64,000 nucleotides of DNA from an uncultured Steroidobacter sp. (GTDB taxonomy: Bacteria; Pseudomonadota; Gammaproteobacteria; Steroidobacterales; Steroidobacteraceae): the NCBI GenBank assembly GCA_937864115.1, contig CALMII010000020.1, positions 298,015 through 362,014 of the forward strand, in the 5' to 3' direction. Positions 34,595 to 42,758 of the stretch are shown here, one piece after another. Below the pieces are notes generated by a model. The model saw only the letters and a list, made by a program, of their open reading frames with translations. It made no database searches and had not been told where the DNA came from. Every line of letters begins with the position of its first letter. The first letter of the stretch is position 1. Position numbers and translations under genes: made by a program.

Positions 34595-35479
34595 TCAGAC
34601 CTGCCGGCGCATGGGATCGAACGTGTCGCGCATCCAGTCGCCGAACAGGTTGGACGCCAGGCACGTCAGCATGATGGCGACGCCAGGCAGCGTGATGGCC
34701 CACCACGCATTGGCGATGTAGCCGCGGGCATCGGCGAGCATGAGTCCCCACGATACGTCCGGCGCCTGAATGCCCAGCCCGAGGAACGACAGCGAGGCTT
34801 CGAACAGGATGACCTGTCCGACCTGCAGCGTGGCGAGCACCAGCAGCGTGTTGAGGATGTTGGGCAGGAAATGGCGCGCGAAGATCGTCAGCGTGCCGCA
34901 GCCCGCCACCTTGGCCAGCGCCACGAAATCGCGTTCCTTGAGACTCAGGATCTCGCCGCGGATGATGCGCGCGTACCAGGTCCAGTACGTGACGATGATG
35001 ACGATGATGACCGTGCCCAGTCCCTGATCGAGCACGGTCGCGAGCACCAGCGCGAGCGCCAGCGATGGGATCGACATCTGGATGTCGACGATGCGCATGA
35101 TGATGGCGTCCACGGCGCGGCCGAAGTAGCCCGCCGTCATGCCGATGAGCGCGCCGAGCGCGCCGGAGAACACGATCGCATAGGCGCAGACCAGCGCCGA
35201 CGTGCGCGCCCCGGCGATGATGCGGCTCAGAATGTCGCGGCCGAGATTGTCGGTGCCGAGGACGTATTCCAGGGTGCCGCCTGCCTGCCAGGCCGGCGGA
35301 CGCAGCGCGGCGGCGAGATTCATCTGCTGCGGATCGTGCGGCATCAGCCAGGGCCCGAAGAGCGCAGCGAGCAGCACGGTCAGCAGGATCGCCAGCGGCC
35401 ACCACGGCAGGTTCGCGACCCAGTGCCGATACCTGACCGCCGGTCCGGCCAGCCCGTCGACCGTCGATTCAGTGTCCAT
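34595..35479 (-). CDS. Peptide ABC transporter permease (DppC/OppC type)
   Basis: 294 residues. Six membrane helices; the N-terminal one is LPWWPLAILLTVLLAALFGPWL. It is followed by the typical OppC periplasmic loop and the marker LGTDNLGRDILSRIIAGARTSALV. The EAA-like loop that contacts the ATPases reads DFVALAKVAGCGTLTIFARHFLPNIL. It overlaps the upstream permease gene by 11 bp. Confidence 0.94.
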   Translation of the reverse strand: MDTESTVDGLAGPAVRYRHWVANLPWWPLAILLTVLLAALFGPWLMPHDPQQMNLAAALRPPAWQAGGTLEYVLGTDNLGRDILSRIIAGARTSALVCAYAIVFSGALGALIGMTAGYFGRAVDAIIMRIVDIQMSIPSLALALVLATVLDQGLGTVIIVIIVTYWTWYARIIRGEILSLKERDFVALAKVAGCGTLTIFARHFLPNILNTLLVLATLQVGQVILFEASLSFLGLGIQAPDVSWGLMLADARGYIANAWWAITLPGVAIMLTCLASNLFGDWMRDTFDPMRRQV

Positions 35480-36383
35480 GGCGGATGCGCGGATCGAGGT
35501 AGTGATAGCTCAGATCGACGAGCAGGTTCGAGGTCACGAACAGGATCGACGTGATCAGTACGCCGGCCTGCACGACCGGAAAGTCGCGGGCGAACACCGC
35601 TTCGACGACGGTACGTCCGAGCCCCGGCCACGCGAACACCACCTCGATGACGAACGCGCCGCCCAGCATCGCGGCGAAGTACACGCCCATGATCGTGATC
35701 AGCGGCACGAGCGCGTTGCGCAGCCCGTATTTCCAGATCACGACGTTCTCCGGCACGCCGAGCCCGCGCGCGACGCGGATGTAGTCCCGGTCCAGCACAT
35801 CGAGCATCGCCGAGCGCACCACGCGCGTCTGCGCCGCGACGGGATACCAGCCGAGCGCAATGGCCGGCATGATGAGCTGCTTGAACGTGCCGCGGCCGAA
35901 GGCCGGCAGCCAGTTGAGCTGTATGGCGAAAAAATAGACGAGCAGCAGGCCCACCCAGAATCCGGGCATCGCCTGCCCGAGCATCGCGAACACGTTGCCG
36001 CAGCGATCGATCCACGAGCCGCGGCGCACCGCCGACAGCACGCCGAGCGGCACGGCGATCATGACGCTGAACAGGAGCGCGGCGCAGGCCAGCTCGATGG
36101 TCGCGGGCAGCCGCTGCATCACCAGTTCCAGCGCCGGCATCTGCCAGCGATACGACTGCCCGAAGTCGCCGCCGATCGCATGGCGCGCGAAGATCACGTA
36201 CTGCTCGAAGTAGGAGCGGTCGAGCCCCATGTCGCGCCGCGTCTGCTCGATCAGTGCCGGCGGCGCTTCCACCGGCAGCAGCATGGTGATGGGATCGCCG
36301 GACAGCCGCGAGATGACGAAGATGACGATGCTCGCGCCGACGATGCTGAGCAGGCCCTGCAGGATTCGTTTGAGCAGGAACAT
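35469..36383 (-). CDS. Peptide ABC transporter permease (DppB/OppB type)
   Basis: 304 residues from the ATG at 36383. It begins MFLLKRILQGLLSIVGASIVIFVISRLSGDPI, the standard OppB opening, then ELVMQRLPATIELACAALLF, the EAA loop DYIRVARGLGVPENVVIWKYGLRNALVPLI and FVIEVVFAWPGLGRTVVEAV. Six membrane helices. It pairs with the DppC-type permease. It follows the substrate-binding protein gene after 14 bp. Confidence 0.94.
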   Translation of the reverse strand: MFLLKRILQGLLSIVGASIVIFVISRLSGDPITMLLPVEAPPALIEQTRRDMGLDRSYFEQYVIFARHAIGGDFGQSYRWQMPALELVMQRLPATIELACAALLFSVMIAVPLGVLSAVRRGSWIDRCGNVFAMLGQAMPGFWVGLLLVYFFAIQLNWLPAFGRGTFKQLIMPAIALGWYPVAAQTRVVRSAMLDVLDRDYIRVARGLGVPENVVIWKYGLRNALVPLITIMGVYFAAMLGGAFVIEVVFAWPGLGRTVVEAVFARDFPVVQAGVLITSILFVTSNLLVDLSYHYLDPRIRHGH

Positions 36384-36397
36384 TGAGGTGCCGCGGC

Positions 36398-38020
36398 TTA
36401 TTCCGCCGCGGCTCGATCCTGCGCCGACGGCTTGAGGCCGATCTCCTGCATGCTGCGCCAGAACGCATCGGGCCAGGGCTTGAACGAGACCTTGTCGGTG
36501 CGCCAGGCGAAGGTCACGTACGGCCGGTAGGTCGGCAGGCCGCCGAGCAACTGCTCGTTCTTGATGCGCGCGATACGTCGCAGCAGGACCTTGCGCTCTT
36601 CGGCATCGAACGTGCGCCGCTGCGCCTCGATGAGTTCGTCCAGCTGCGCATCGTTCGTGTACGAGTAGCTGCCGAAGCCCGCGCCGGGCTGAAACGAATG
36701 CACGTACCCCGTCCAGGCGACGCCGGGATCGTTGCTGATGCCGTGTCCCCACATCCAGCTGATGACGCCGTCCATTTCCGGCGGACCGTTGCGGCCGCGG
36801 CGGCCGATGTTGAGCCACGCCTGATATTCGAGCCCGACGACCTTGCAGCGGATGCCGACGGCGGTCAGGTACGCGAACATGGCCTCGCCGACTTCCTTGA
36901 CGTTGACCTCGCGCGGCGTCGTCAGGTTGTAGCAGGGCGTGTCGAAGCCGTTCGGATAGCCGGCCTCGCGCAGCAATGCGCGCGCCTTCTGCGGATCGTA
37001 GTCATAAGGCTGGAGCGCCGGGTCGTCGCCATTGGGGCCGCGGCCGATCTGCGTGTAGCGCTCGCCCTGGCCGGCCAGCACGTTGGCGATGATGGCATCG
37101 ACGTCGATCGCGTGCGCCGCGGCCTGGCGCACCCGCAGATCGTTGAACGGCGAGTCGGGCATGTGCGTGTTGAACTGCAGGAACAGGTTGTTGGGACTGA
37201 CGTAGCTCGCCGTCGTGATGCCCGGCGTGTCGCGCACGTCCTTGATCATTGCCGGCGGCACCGCGTCGATCCAGTCGACCGCGCCGGTCTTGAGCGCACC
37301 GATGCGTGTCAGATCCTCCGGAATGATCCTGATCGTCAGGTGCTTGACGTGCGGGCGATGCTCCTGATTCCAGTAATCCGCGAAGGCTTCCAGCTGCAGG
37401 GACTCGTTGACCTTGCGGGAGACGAACTTCCACGGACCGGTGCCGACCGGCGCGCGTGCAAAGCCTGCCTCGCCGACCTGTTCGAAGTACCGCTTCGGTA
37501 TCGCCCACAGGCGCAGTCCCGGATAGTCGGCGACGTACGTCGCGTCAGGTTCGCTGAAATGCAGGCGGAAGTGCAGGTCGTCGATGATCTCGAACCGCTC
37601 GACCAGGGCCTGGTTGTGCGACCAACGACTGATCTGCGGATCGCGCTGGCGCTGGAAGGCGAACTCGAAATCGTGCGCGGTCAGCGGATCGCCGTTGTGG
37701 AATTTCACATTCGGCCGGATGCGCACGTCGATGAGGGGCTTGCCGTCTTCTTCGAGCACTTCCCAGGACTCGGCCAGCCAGTTGATTGATTTGCCGTTCG
37801 CGTCGACGCGCACCAGCCCTTCGAAGATCTGCGAAATGAAGTAGTAGTCGATGCCCGCGGCGCTCTTCGTCGGGTCCATGTCGGTGGCCTCGCCGGCGAA
37901 CGCCACCGTGAGACTGTCCGCAGCCTGGTTTCCCCCGGTGTTTCCCGAGTTCCAGAGATATCGGCCTGCGATGACCGCGACCGCCGCCGCGACGAACGCA
38001 ATCAGAGTGCGTTTGCGCAT
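36398..38020 (-). CDS. Periplasmic substrate-binding protein of a peptide ABC importer (SBP_bac_5 family)
   Basis: 540 residues from the ATG at 38020, which has GGGGGAGG just upstream. The N-terminal helix (TLIAFVAAAVAVIAGRYLW) anchors or exports it; there is no lipobox after this start. An earlier in-frame ATG (38092) would place a lipobox-like LLLSGC but lacks a ribosome binding site. Family marks: TDMDPTKSAAGIDYYFISQIFEGLVR, NVKFHNGDPLTAHDFEFAFQRQRDP, GTGPWKFVSRKV and the C-terminal lobe. It captures oligopeptides or similar ligands in the periplasm. It is the first gene of the operon; a perfect 10-bp inverted repeat lies 69 bp upstream. Confidence 0.92.
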   Translation of the reverse strand: MRKRTLIAFVAAAVAVIAGRYLWNSGNTGGNQAADSLTVAFAGEATDMDPTKSAAGIDYYFISQIFEGLVRVDANGKSINWLAESWEVLEEDGKPLIDVRIRPNVKFHNGDPLTAHDFEFAFQRQRDPQISRWSHNQALVERFEIIDDLHFRLHFSEPDATYVADYPGLRLWAIPKRYFEQVGEAGFARAPVGTGPWKFVSRKVNESLQLEAFADYWNQEHRPHVKHLTIRIIPEDLTRIGALKTGAVDWIDAVPPAMIKDVRDTPGITTASYVSPNNLFLQFNTHMPDSPFNDLRVRQAAAHAIDVDAIIANVLAGQGERYTQIGRGPNGDDPALQPYDYDPQKARALLREAGYPNGFDTPCYNLTTPREVNVKEVGEAMFAYLTAVGIRCKVVGLEYQAWLNIGRRGRNGPPEMDGVISWMWGHGISNDPGVAWTGYVHSFQPGAGFGSYSYTNDAQLDELIEAQRRTFDAEERKVLLRRIARIKNEQLLGGLPTYRPYVTFAWRTDKVSFKPWPDAFWRSMQEIGLKPSAQDRAAAE

Positions 38021-38088
38021 CGCCTCCCCCTCGAAGCATGCAGATTTTGATTCCGCGGTATGTTGGCATCCGGACAGGAGCAGCGCAA

Positions 38089-38110
38089 TCAACGCGTGTC
38101 CACGCGTTGA
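38089..38110. promoter_or_regulatory. Perfect 10-bp inverted repeat, candidate operator of the peptide importer operon
   Basis: TCAACGCGTG-TC-CACGCGTTGA. The 2-bp spacer and full symmetry suit a dimeric repressor; it lies 69-90 bp upstream of the substrate-binding protein start. There is no T-run, so it is unlikely to be a terminator. Confidence 0.6.
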
Positions 38111-38158
38111 CGCGAGGAGATCGTGCGCGAAATGCGGTGCTGCGGTTGCAGCTCGCCC

Positions 38159-38731
38159 TCACTCTCTCGGCAATCGCGGAAAATTCCAGCTCGCGTAGAG
38201 GGTCGGCAAGGTTCCGAGCAGGACGGCATTCAGCATCAGAGTACAGAACACCACCATCGCACTCTGCGCGATCGACCAGCCCTGCCAGTGAGACAGGATC
38301 AGGAGGCTGGGCTGGCCCAGGCAATTGAGCGCGGCGAGCAGGCCAAGGCAAAAAAGGAAGGAGTCCTTTCTCAGCGTCGCCTCGCGTTCATCATCTTCGC
38401 GAGACGGTTTTCCCAACGGCCCGCTCGTATGGATGGACACAGCGCCTGTCATGAGGCAGATCACCATTGCCGTCATGCTGGCGACGATGGCGCCCGGCCG
38501 GACGTGGTCCAGCTTCAGCAGCCAGATCAAGGGAAGAACGAGTAAGACGCACGAGACAGCGATATAGAAAATCGGGAACCAGCGTAGCGGCCGGTGATTG
38601 CGATCGACCAATGGATCATCGGACATGTCATCGGCAACCCGGGCGGGGAATCCGGTCCACCGCACGGTGTTGTCCATCCATCGCAGCGTGTCATTCAGTC
38701 TCGACAGCATGCCCTGGTGACTACGCTTCAT
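38159..38731 (-). CDS. Four-helix membrane protein of unknown function
   Basis: 190 residues. A cytoplasmic N-terminus (LSRLNDTLRWMDNTVRWTG) precedes four predicted membrane helices: FPIFYIAVSCVLLVLPLIWLL, AIVASMTAMVICLMTGAVSI, SFLFCLGLLAALNCLGQPSLLIL and AMVVFCTLMLNAVLLGTLPTLY, with an acidic/basic loop (KPSREDDEREATLRKDS) between the second and third. It overlaps the XRE regulator gene by 4 bp (ATGA). Pairing of a small XRE protein with a membrane protein is common and usually means the regulator controls only this unit. Function unknown. Confidence 0.82.
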   Translation of the reverse strand: MKRSHQGMLSRLNDTLRWMDNTVRWTGFPARVADDMSDDPLVDRNHRPLRWFPIFYIAVSCVLLVLPLIWLLKLDHVRPGAIVASMTAMVICLMTGAVSIHTSGPLGKPSREDDEREATLRKDSFLFCLGLLAALNCLGQPSLLILSHWQGWSIAQSAMVVFCTLMLNAVLLGTLPTLYASWNFPRLPRE

Positions 38732-38967
38732 TCACCTTCTCCCGTGCGTCCGAATGTCATGATGGCAAAGCGATCCAGCGAGAAAACCATCTCGACAGCC
38801 ACTCCGAAATGACGCGCGATCTTCAGGGCCAGCTCCAGGCTTGGCTTGTAGTCGCCGCGTTCGAGATAGCCGATGGTCTGAGGGTTGACCCCGACCGCCT
38901 CGGCCAGTTGACGGCGGGACATGCTGCGCTCCGCGCGAAGAACGGCGATTCGGTTGTGTAAGCTCAT
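38728..38967 (-). CDS. Small XRE-family helix-turn-helix regulator
   Basis: 79 residues from the ATG at 38967. HTH region: RIAVLRAERSMSRRQLAEAVGVNPQTIGYLERGDYKPSLELALKIARHFGVAVEMVFSLD, the standard HTH_3 domain covering nearly the whole protein, with a short tail (RFAIMTFGRTGEGE). A longer frame back to 39045 would run through the putative operator and is rejected. Similar 65-80 residue regulators (YozG-like) precede membrane-protein genes. It probably binds the TTGTG...CACAA repeat upstream of its own gene. Confidence 0.9.
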   Translation of the reverse strand: MSLHNRIAVLRAERSMSRRQLAEAVGVNPQTIGYLERGDYKPSLELALKIARHFGVAVEMVFSLDRFAIMTFGRTGEGE

Positions 38968-38989
38968 GTGGGTATTACATGACGGATCG

Positions 38990-39003
38990 TTGTGATTACA
39001 CAA
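38990..39003. promoter_or_regulatory. Candidate operator of the XRE/membrane-protein pair
   Basis: TTGTG-ATTA-CACAA, with further ATCGTTGTG and ATCATTGTG copies on both sides (38987-39016). It lies 23 bp upstream of the XRE start. Confidence 0.5.
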
Positions 39004-39111
39004 TAGATCATTGTGAGAAGGCAACGATTTTGTGCGGACGATCACGACCGTCGTAGAGATGAGACTGAATGATGCGTCCCTTCCTCCGCGCAGCGGGGGA
39101 CGGGGGTTTCT

Positions 39112-39167
39112 GTAGGTCAGGCTTCAGCCTGACTCTGAATAAAGAGGCCGGCTGAAGCCGGCCCCAC
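39112..39167. repeat. REP-like inverted pair (GTAG ... CCAC)
   Basis: Standard two-hairpin locus; it lies in the divergent gap between the XRE gene and the dioxygenase gene. Confidence 0.9.
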
Positions 39168-39325
39168 AGTAAGAAGCCCTCACTCTGGCCCTTCCCTGCT
39201 GCGAGGAGGAGAGGATCGGACCAGAGGTGCCCATTCGACGATGCCACTCACGGTGCGGTCGGGGCGAATAACAGCGATTCCCGCCACGCATTTATCGACC
39301 GTGCCTGCGCGGCTACAACGACACC
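39168..39325. other. Remainder of the XRE-dioxygenase divergent gap
   Basis: No gene seen. The whole gap is 358 bp (38968-39325): the XRE operator, the REP pair, then this stretch, which includes GCTACAAC just before the dioxygenase start as a weak -10. Confidence 0.4.
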
Positions 39326-40105
39326 ATGAACACACCCCGCATGCCGACCGTGTTCATCGGCCACGGCAGCCCGATGAACGCCCTGGAGGCGAACAGACAC
39401 ACAAACGCCTGGCGTGCGCTGGGCGAATCGCTGCCGACGCCACGGGCGATCCTCGCGGTCTCCGCGCACTGGTACATCGACGGCACCGCGGTGACCGCGA
39501 TGGAGCATCCGCGCACCATCCACGATTTCTACGGCTTCCCGCCCGAACTGTTTGCGCAGAACTATCCCGCGCCCGGCAGTCCGGAGATCGCGCGACGCGT
39601 GCAGGACGTGCTACGGCCGCTGCCGGTCGCGGCGGACGGGCAATGGGGCCTGGATCACGGCACCTGGTCGGTGCTCGTGCATGTGTATCCGCAGGCGCAG
39701 ATTCCCGTGCTGCAGCTGAGCATCGATGCGCGCCAGTCGCCGGAATTCCACTACCGGCTCGGCGAACGCCTGGCGCCGCTGCGCGACGAAGGTGTCCTGA
39801 TCCTCGGCAGCGGCAACGTCGTTCACAACCTGCGTCGTCTCGACTGGAATGCGAGCGGCAGCGGATATCCCTGGGCCACGCAGTTCAACGACACGCTGCG
39901 CGAGGCGCTGGCGCGCGGCGATCATCGGGCCGCGATCGACTACGAGCAGTCCGGCGAGGCGGCGCGTCTGTCGGTGCCGACGCCGGAACACTACCTGCCG
40001 CTGCTGTACGTGCTCGGCGCCGGCGGAACCGATGCGCAGGTTTCCTTCCCGACCGATGGCATCGAACTGGGCTCTATCAGTATGCTCAGCGTCCTTTGTT
40101 CATGA
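39326..40105 (+). CDS. ygiD: DODA-type extradiol ring-cleavage dioxygenase (YgiD-like)
   Basis: 259 residues of the LigB superfamily, class III extradiol dioxygenases. Opening motif MPTVFIGHGSPMNALE (His13) and VSAHWYIDG (His48) are the metal-binding histidines; GLDHGTWSVLVHVYPQA and GSGNVVHNLRRLDW (third histidine) follow. E. coli YgiD opens the ring of L-DOPA; the natural substrate here is unknown. Length and all metal-binding sites are normal. The MBL hydrolase gene follows after 12 bp, so they may be cotranscribed. Confidence 0.9.
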   Translation: MNTPRMPTVFIGHGSPMNALEANRHTNAWRALGESLPTPRAILAVSAHWYIDGTAVTAMEHPRTIHDFYGFPPELFAQNYPAPGSPEIARRVQDVLRPLPVAADGQWGLDHGTWSVLVHVYPQAQIPVLQLSIDARQSPEFHYRLGERLAPLRDEGVLILGSGNVVHNLRRLDWNASGSGYPWATQFNDTLREALARGDHRAAIDYEQSGEAARLSVPTPEHYLPLLYVLGAGGTDAQVSFPTDGIELGSISMLSVLCS

Positions 40106-40117
40106 CGGATCCGGGCC

Positions 40118-40978
40118 ATGCCATCACTGGTCTCTGGGCAACTCGACGAGATCGCTCCGGGAGTTCGCCGGCTCGTCGCCAACAACGCGAGCTACATGAC
40201 GGGCCCCGGCACCAACACCTATCTCGTGGGCCGCGAGCGCTGCGTCGTCATCGATCCGGGCCCGGACGAAGCCGCGCACGTCGAGCGCATCCTCAGGGAA
40301 ACCCGCAACCAGGTGGCCGCCGTGCTCGTCACCCACACGCATCGCGATCATTCGCCCGCTGCCGTGGTGATTGCGGAAGCCACGGGTGCGGAGCTGCTGG
40401 GCCGCGCGCCGCCCGGTGATGGCCGGCAGGACCTGACATTCCAGCCCGACCGCACGCTCGTCGACGGCGACGAGATCGACATCGACGGCCTGCGCCTGCG
40501 CGCCCTGCACACGCCGGGACATGCATCGAATCATCTGTGCTACCTGCTGGAAGGCACGGGCCTGCTGTTCACCGGCGATCACCTGATGCAGGGCTCGACC
40601 GTCGTCATCGCGCCGCCCGACGGCAGCATGGGCGACTACCTGCGTTCGCTGCGGCGGCTGCAGCAGGAACCGGCCACACGCATCGCACCCGGTCACGGCC
40701 TCACGATCGAGGATGCACAGGCGGAGATCGAACGCATCATCGGGCACAGGCAGCAGCGCGAAGCGAAAGTTCTCGAGCGCCTCGCGCAACTGCAGAGCGC
40801 CGATCTCGACGCGCTGGTCGTCCGCGTCTACGACGACGTCGACCCGCGCCTGCACGTGCTGGCGAAGTCATCGCTGCTGGCGCATCTGCTGAAGCTCGAA
40901 GAGGACGGCGTCGTGAGCGGGGGAGATTCTGGCGGCTGGCGGGTTTCGGAAGTAGGAGTAACCGCAAAGAACGCATAG
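40118..40978 (+). CDS. MBL-fold metallo-hydrolase (LACTB2-like)
   Basis: 286 residues. The metallo-beta-lactamase signature HTHRDHS (73-79) is intact; further ligands are HTPGHASNH and the Asp in FTGDHLMQG. The C-terminal helical domain (RQQREAKVLERLAQL ... VYDDVDPRLHVLAKSSLLAHLLKLEEDGVV) resembles the winged helix of the LACTB2 group, hydrolases acting on RNA or thioesters. The last residues (GVTAKNA) and the stop are encoded by the left arm of the following foldback, so the native end has been replaced or extended. Confidence 0.9.
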   Translation: MPSLVSGQLDEIAPGVRRLVANNASYMTGPGTNTYLVGRERCVVIDPGPDEAAHVERILRETRNQVAAVLVTHTHRDHSPAAVVIAEATGAELLGRAPPGDGRQDLTFQPDRTLVDGDEIDIDGLRLRALHTPGHASNHLCYLLEGTGLLFTGDHLMQGSTVVIAPPDGSMGDYLRSLRRLQQEPATRIAPGHGLTIEDAQAEIERIIGHRQQREAKVLERLAQLQSADLDALVVRVYDDVDPRLHVLAKSSLLAHLLKLEEDGVVSGGDSGGWRVSEVGVTAKNA

Positions 40979-41122
40979 AACGCAAAGAGAAGCAGGTACA
41001 CAAAGGAGCACATAAAAAGCACAAAAGCCTTCTTCAGAAAAATCACTTTTGTGTTTCTGTGTGCTCTTTTGTGTACCTGCTTCTTTCCGTTTTGCGTTCT
41101 ATGCGTTCTTTGCGGTTACTCC
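40955..41122. repeat. Very long foldback (arms about 70 bp) with iterated words
   Basis: GGAGTAACCGCAAAGAACGC... runs to about 41027 and its inverse spans 41046-41122. The arms contain CCGCAAAGAACGC, AGAACGCAAA, AGCAGGTACACAAA and GCACA...AGCACAAAAG words. With only an 18-bp loop, it can form a hairpin of over 60 bp. It contains the MBL hydrolase stop and ends 17 bp before the ATPase start. Confidence 0.95.
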
Positions 41123-41138
41123 TTTCCGGTCTTGTCTC

Positions 41139-42677
41139 GTGACGAAAACAACCGCCCCCCTGATCGAACTGTCGAACTGTTCCCTGATCCTCGACGATCA
41201 TCCCGTACTCGACGACGTGAGCTTCGCGCTGCGTCGCGGTGAGCGCTGGGCGTTGCTGGGGCCGAACGGCGCCGGCAAGTCGATGCTGCTGAAGATGCTG
41301 CGCGGTGATCTCTGGCCGACGCCGACTGGTCGCGAGCGGCGCATCTATCGGCTCGATGGCGCAGCAAGTCGCGAGCCCGCGGGCAGCAAGGAACTGATCG
41401 CGTACGTCGGGCCGGAGCGGCAGGACAAGTACGTCCGATACGGCTGGAATCTGACGGTCACGCAGGTCGTGACGACCGGGCTGTTCGACGAAGACATTCC
41501 GCTGTCGCGGCCGACGCGCGCGCAGCGCGAGAAAGTCGATCGCATCCTGCGACGCTTCAGTCTGTGGGGGCTGCGCAATCGTCACATCCTGTCGCTGTCG
41601 TATGGACAGCGGCGACTGACGCTGGTCGCGCGCGCGTTTGCATCGCCGGCGCGCGTGTTGCTGCTCGATGAGGTGTTCAACGGGCTTGATGCGCGGGCGA
41701 AGGAAAGATTGAAGCGTGCGCTGGAACAGCCGCGCGGCGGGCATGAGTGGGTGATCACGTCGCATCGGCCGCAGGAGTTGCCGAAGAATCTGACGCATGT
41801 GGCGCGGATTGCGGCGGGACGGATCGTGAGTGCGGAAGCGGTGGCGAGACGCCCCCACCCTAACCCTCCCCCGCAAGCGGAGGAGGGGACAAGAAAGAGT
41901 CGAAGGACTAAACCTCTTCCCCCTCCCCCGCTTGCGGGGAGGAGGCGCGCGGAAGCGCGGCGGAATCCCCCAGCGAGGGGAGAGGGCAGGGAGGGAGTTT
42001 CTTCGCCATGGCTCGTCCGCATCACCCACGCCACCATCTACCGCGACTACCGCCCCGTCATCCGCAACCTCGACTGGACGCTGCATCGCGGCGAGAACTG
42101 GGCGGTGCTCGGCGCCAACGGCTCCGGCAAATCGACGCTGCTCAGCATGATCTATGGCGACCTGCATCCGGCGCTCGGCGGCAGCATCGAGCGCGACGGC
42201 ATGTCGCGCGGCACGCGGATAGAAGACTGGAAGCGCCGCGTCAGCTGGGTGTCGCCGGAACTGCAGGCGAACTACTTCGCCGCGAAATCGATCGAGGAGA
42301 TCGTCATTTCGGGGCGCTATTCGAGCATTGGCCTCAATGAGCCTGCGACGCGTGCGGATCGCACGGCGGCCACCCGCTGGCTGAAATTCTTCGGACTCGA
42401 ATCGCTGCGTCAGCGCGGCCCGCGGCAGGTGTCCTACGGCCAGCTGCGCCGCGCGCTGTTCGCCCGCGCCATGATCAACGAACCCGAATTGCTGCTGCTG
42501 GACGAACCGTGCACCGGGCTCGACGGCGAGATGCGCGAACAGATCCTCGACACGATTCAGCGACTCGCCGAAGCGGGGACGCAGATCGTGATGGCCGTGC
42601 ACGACGCGGAGGACATCGTGCCGGCGGTGAGCGGGGTGTTGAGGATAGGGAAGGGTGGAAAAGTCAGCTTCGGTTGA
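41139..42677 (+). CDS. Tandem ABC ATPase, ModF-like
   Basis: 512 residues starting at GTG 41139; an ATG at 41049 lies inside the foldback arm and would add only repeat-encoded residues. Two ATPase domains: Walker A GPNGAGKS (41-48), signature LSYGQRR and Walker B VLLLDEVFNGLD; second Walker A GANGSGKST (about 324), signature VSYGQLRR, Walker B LLLLDEPCTGLD. This is the arrangement of E. coli ModF (PhrA), a cytoplasmic ATPase without a permease, function unsettled. The linker (about 237-287, RRPHPNPPPQAEEGT...) is encoded by a Pro/Arg-rich foldback, inserted in frame; ModF itself has no such linker. Confidence 0.9.
   Translation: MTKTTAPLIELSNCSLILDDHPVLDDVSFALRRGERWALLGPNGAGKSMLLKMLRGDLWPTPTGRERRIYRLDGAASREPAGSKELIAYVGPERQDKYVRYGWNLTVTQVVTTGLFDEDIPLSRPTRAQREKVDRILRRFSLWGLRNRHILSLSYGQRRLTLVARAFASPARVLLLDEVFNGLDARAKERLKRALEQPRGGHEWVITSHRPQELPKNLTHVARIAAGRIVSAEAVARRPHPNPPPQAEEGTRKSRRTKPLPPPPLAGRRRAEARRNPPARGEGREGVSSPWLVRITHATIYRDYRPVIRNLDWTLHRGENWAVLGANGSGKSTLLSMIYGDLHPALGGSIERDGMSRGTRIEDWKRRVSWVSPELQANYFAAKSIEEIVISGRYSSIGLNEPATRADRTAATRWLKFFGLESLRQRGPRQVSYGQLRRALFARAMINEPELLLLDEPCTGLDGEMREQILDTIQRLAEAGTQIVMAVHDAEDIVPAVSGVLRIGKGGKVSFG
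41850..41998. repeat. In-frame foldback in the ATPase linker (CCCTCCCCCGC words)
   Basis: CCCTCCCCCGCAAGCGGAGG (41863-41888) and CCCTCCCCCGCTTGCGGGGA (41920-41940) form hairpins, flanked by CGCCCCCACCCTAACC and GAGGGCAGGGAGGG outer arms. It translates as PHPNPPPQAEEG, a protein-level trace of a repeat type found as intergenic sequence in many high-GC proteobacteria. The frame stays open through 150 bp. Confidence 0.9.
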
Positions 42678-42688
42678 TGGTTCTTCCT

Positions 42689-42741
42689 GTGGGGCCGGCT
42701 TTAGCCGGCCTTCTGAGGAGTCAGGTTGAAGCCTGACCCAC
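42689..42741. repeat. REP-like inverted pair (GTGG ... CCAC)
   Basis: GTGG-GGCCGGCTTTAGCCGGCC, then GTCAGGTTGAAGCCTGAC-CCAC. It lies between the ATPase and the convergent phzF-like gene. Confidence 0.9.
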
Positions 42742-42758
42742 AGGAAGACCAAAGAGCC

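Noticed and set aside
41049..41138. Upstream ATG start for the ModF-like ATPase
   Set aside because: The added residues come from the foldback arm and do not resemble the family; the GTG at 41139 gives a normal start.
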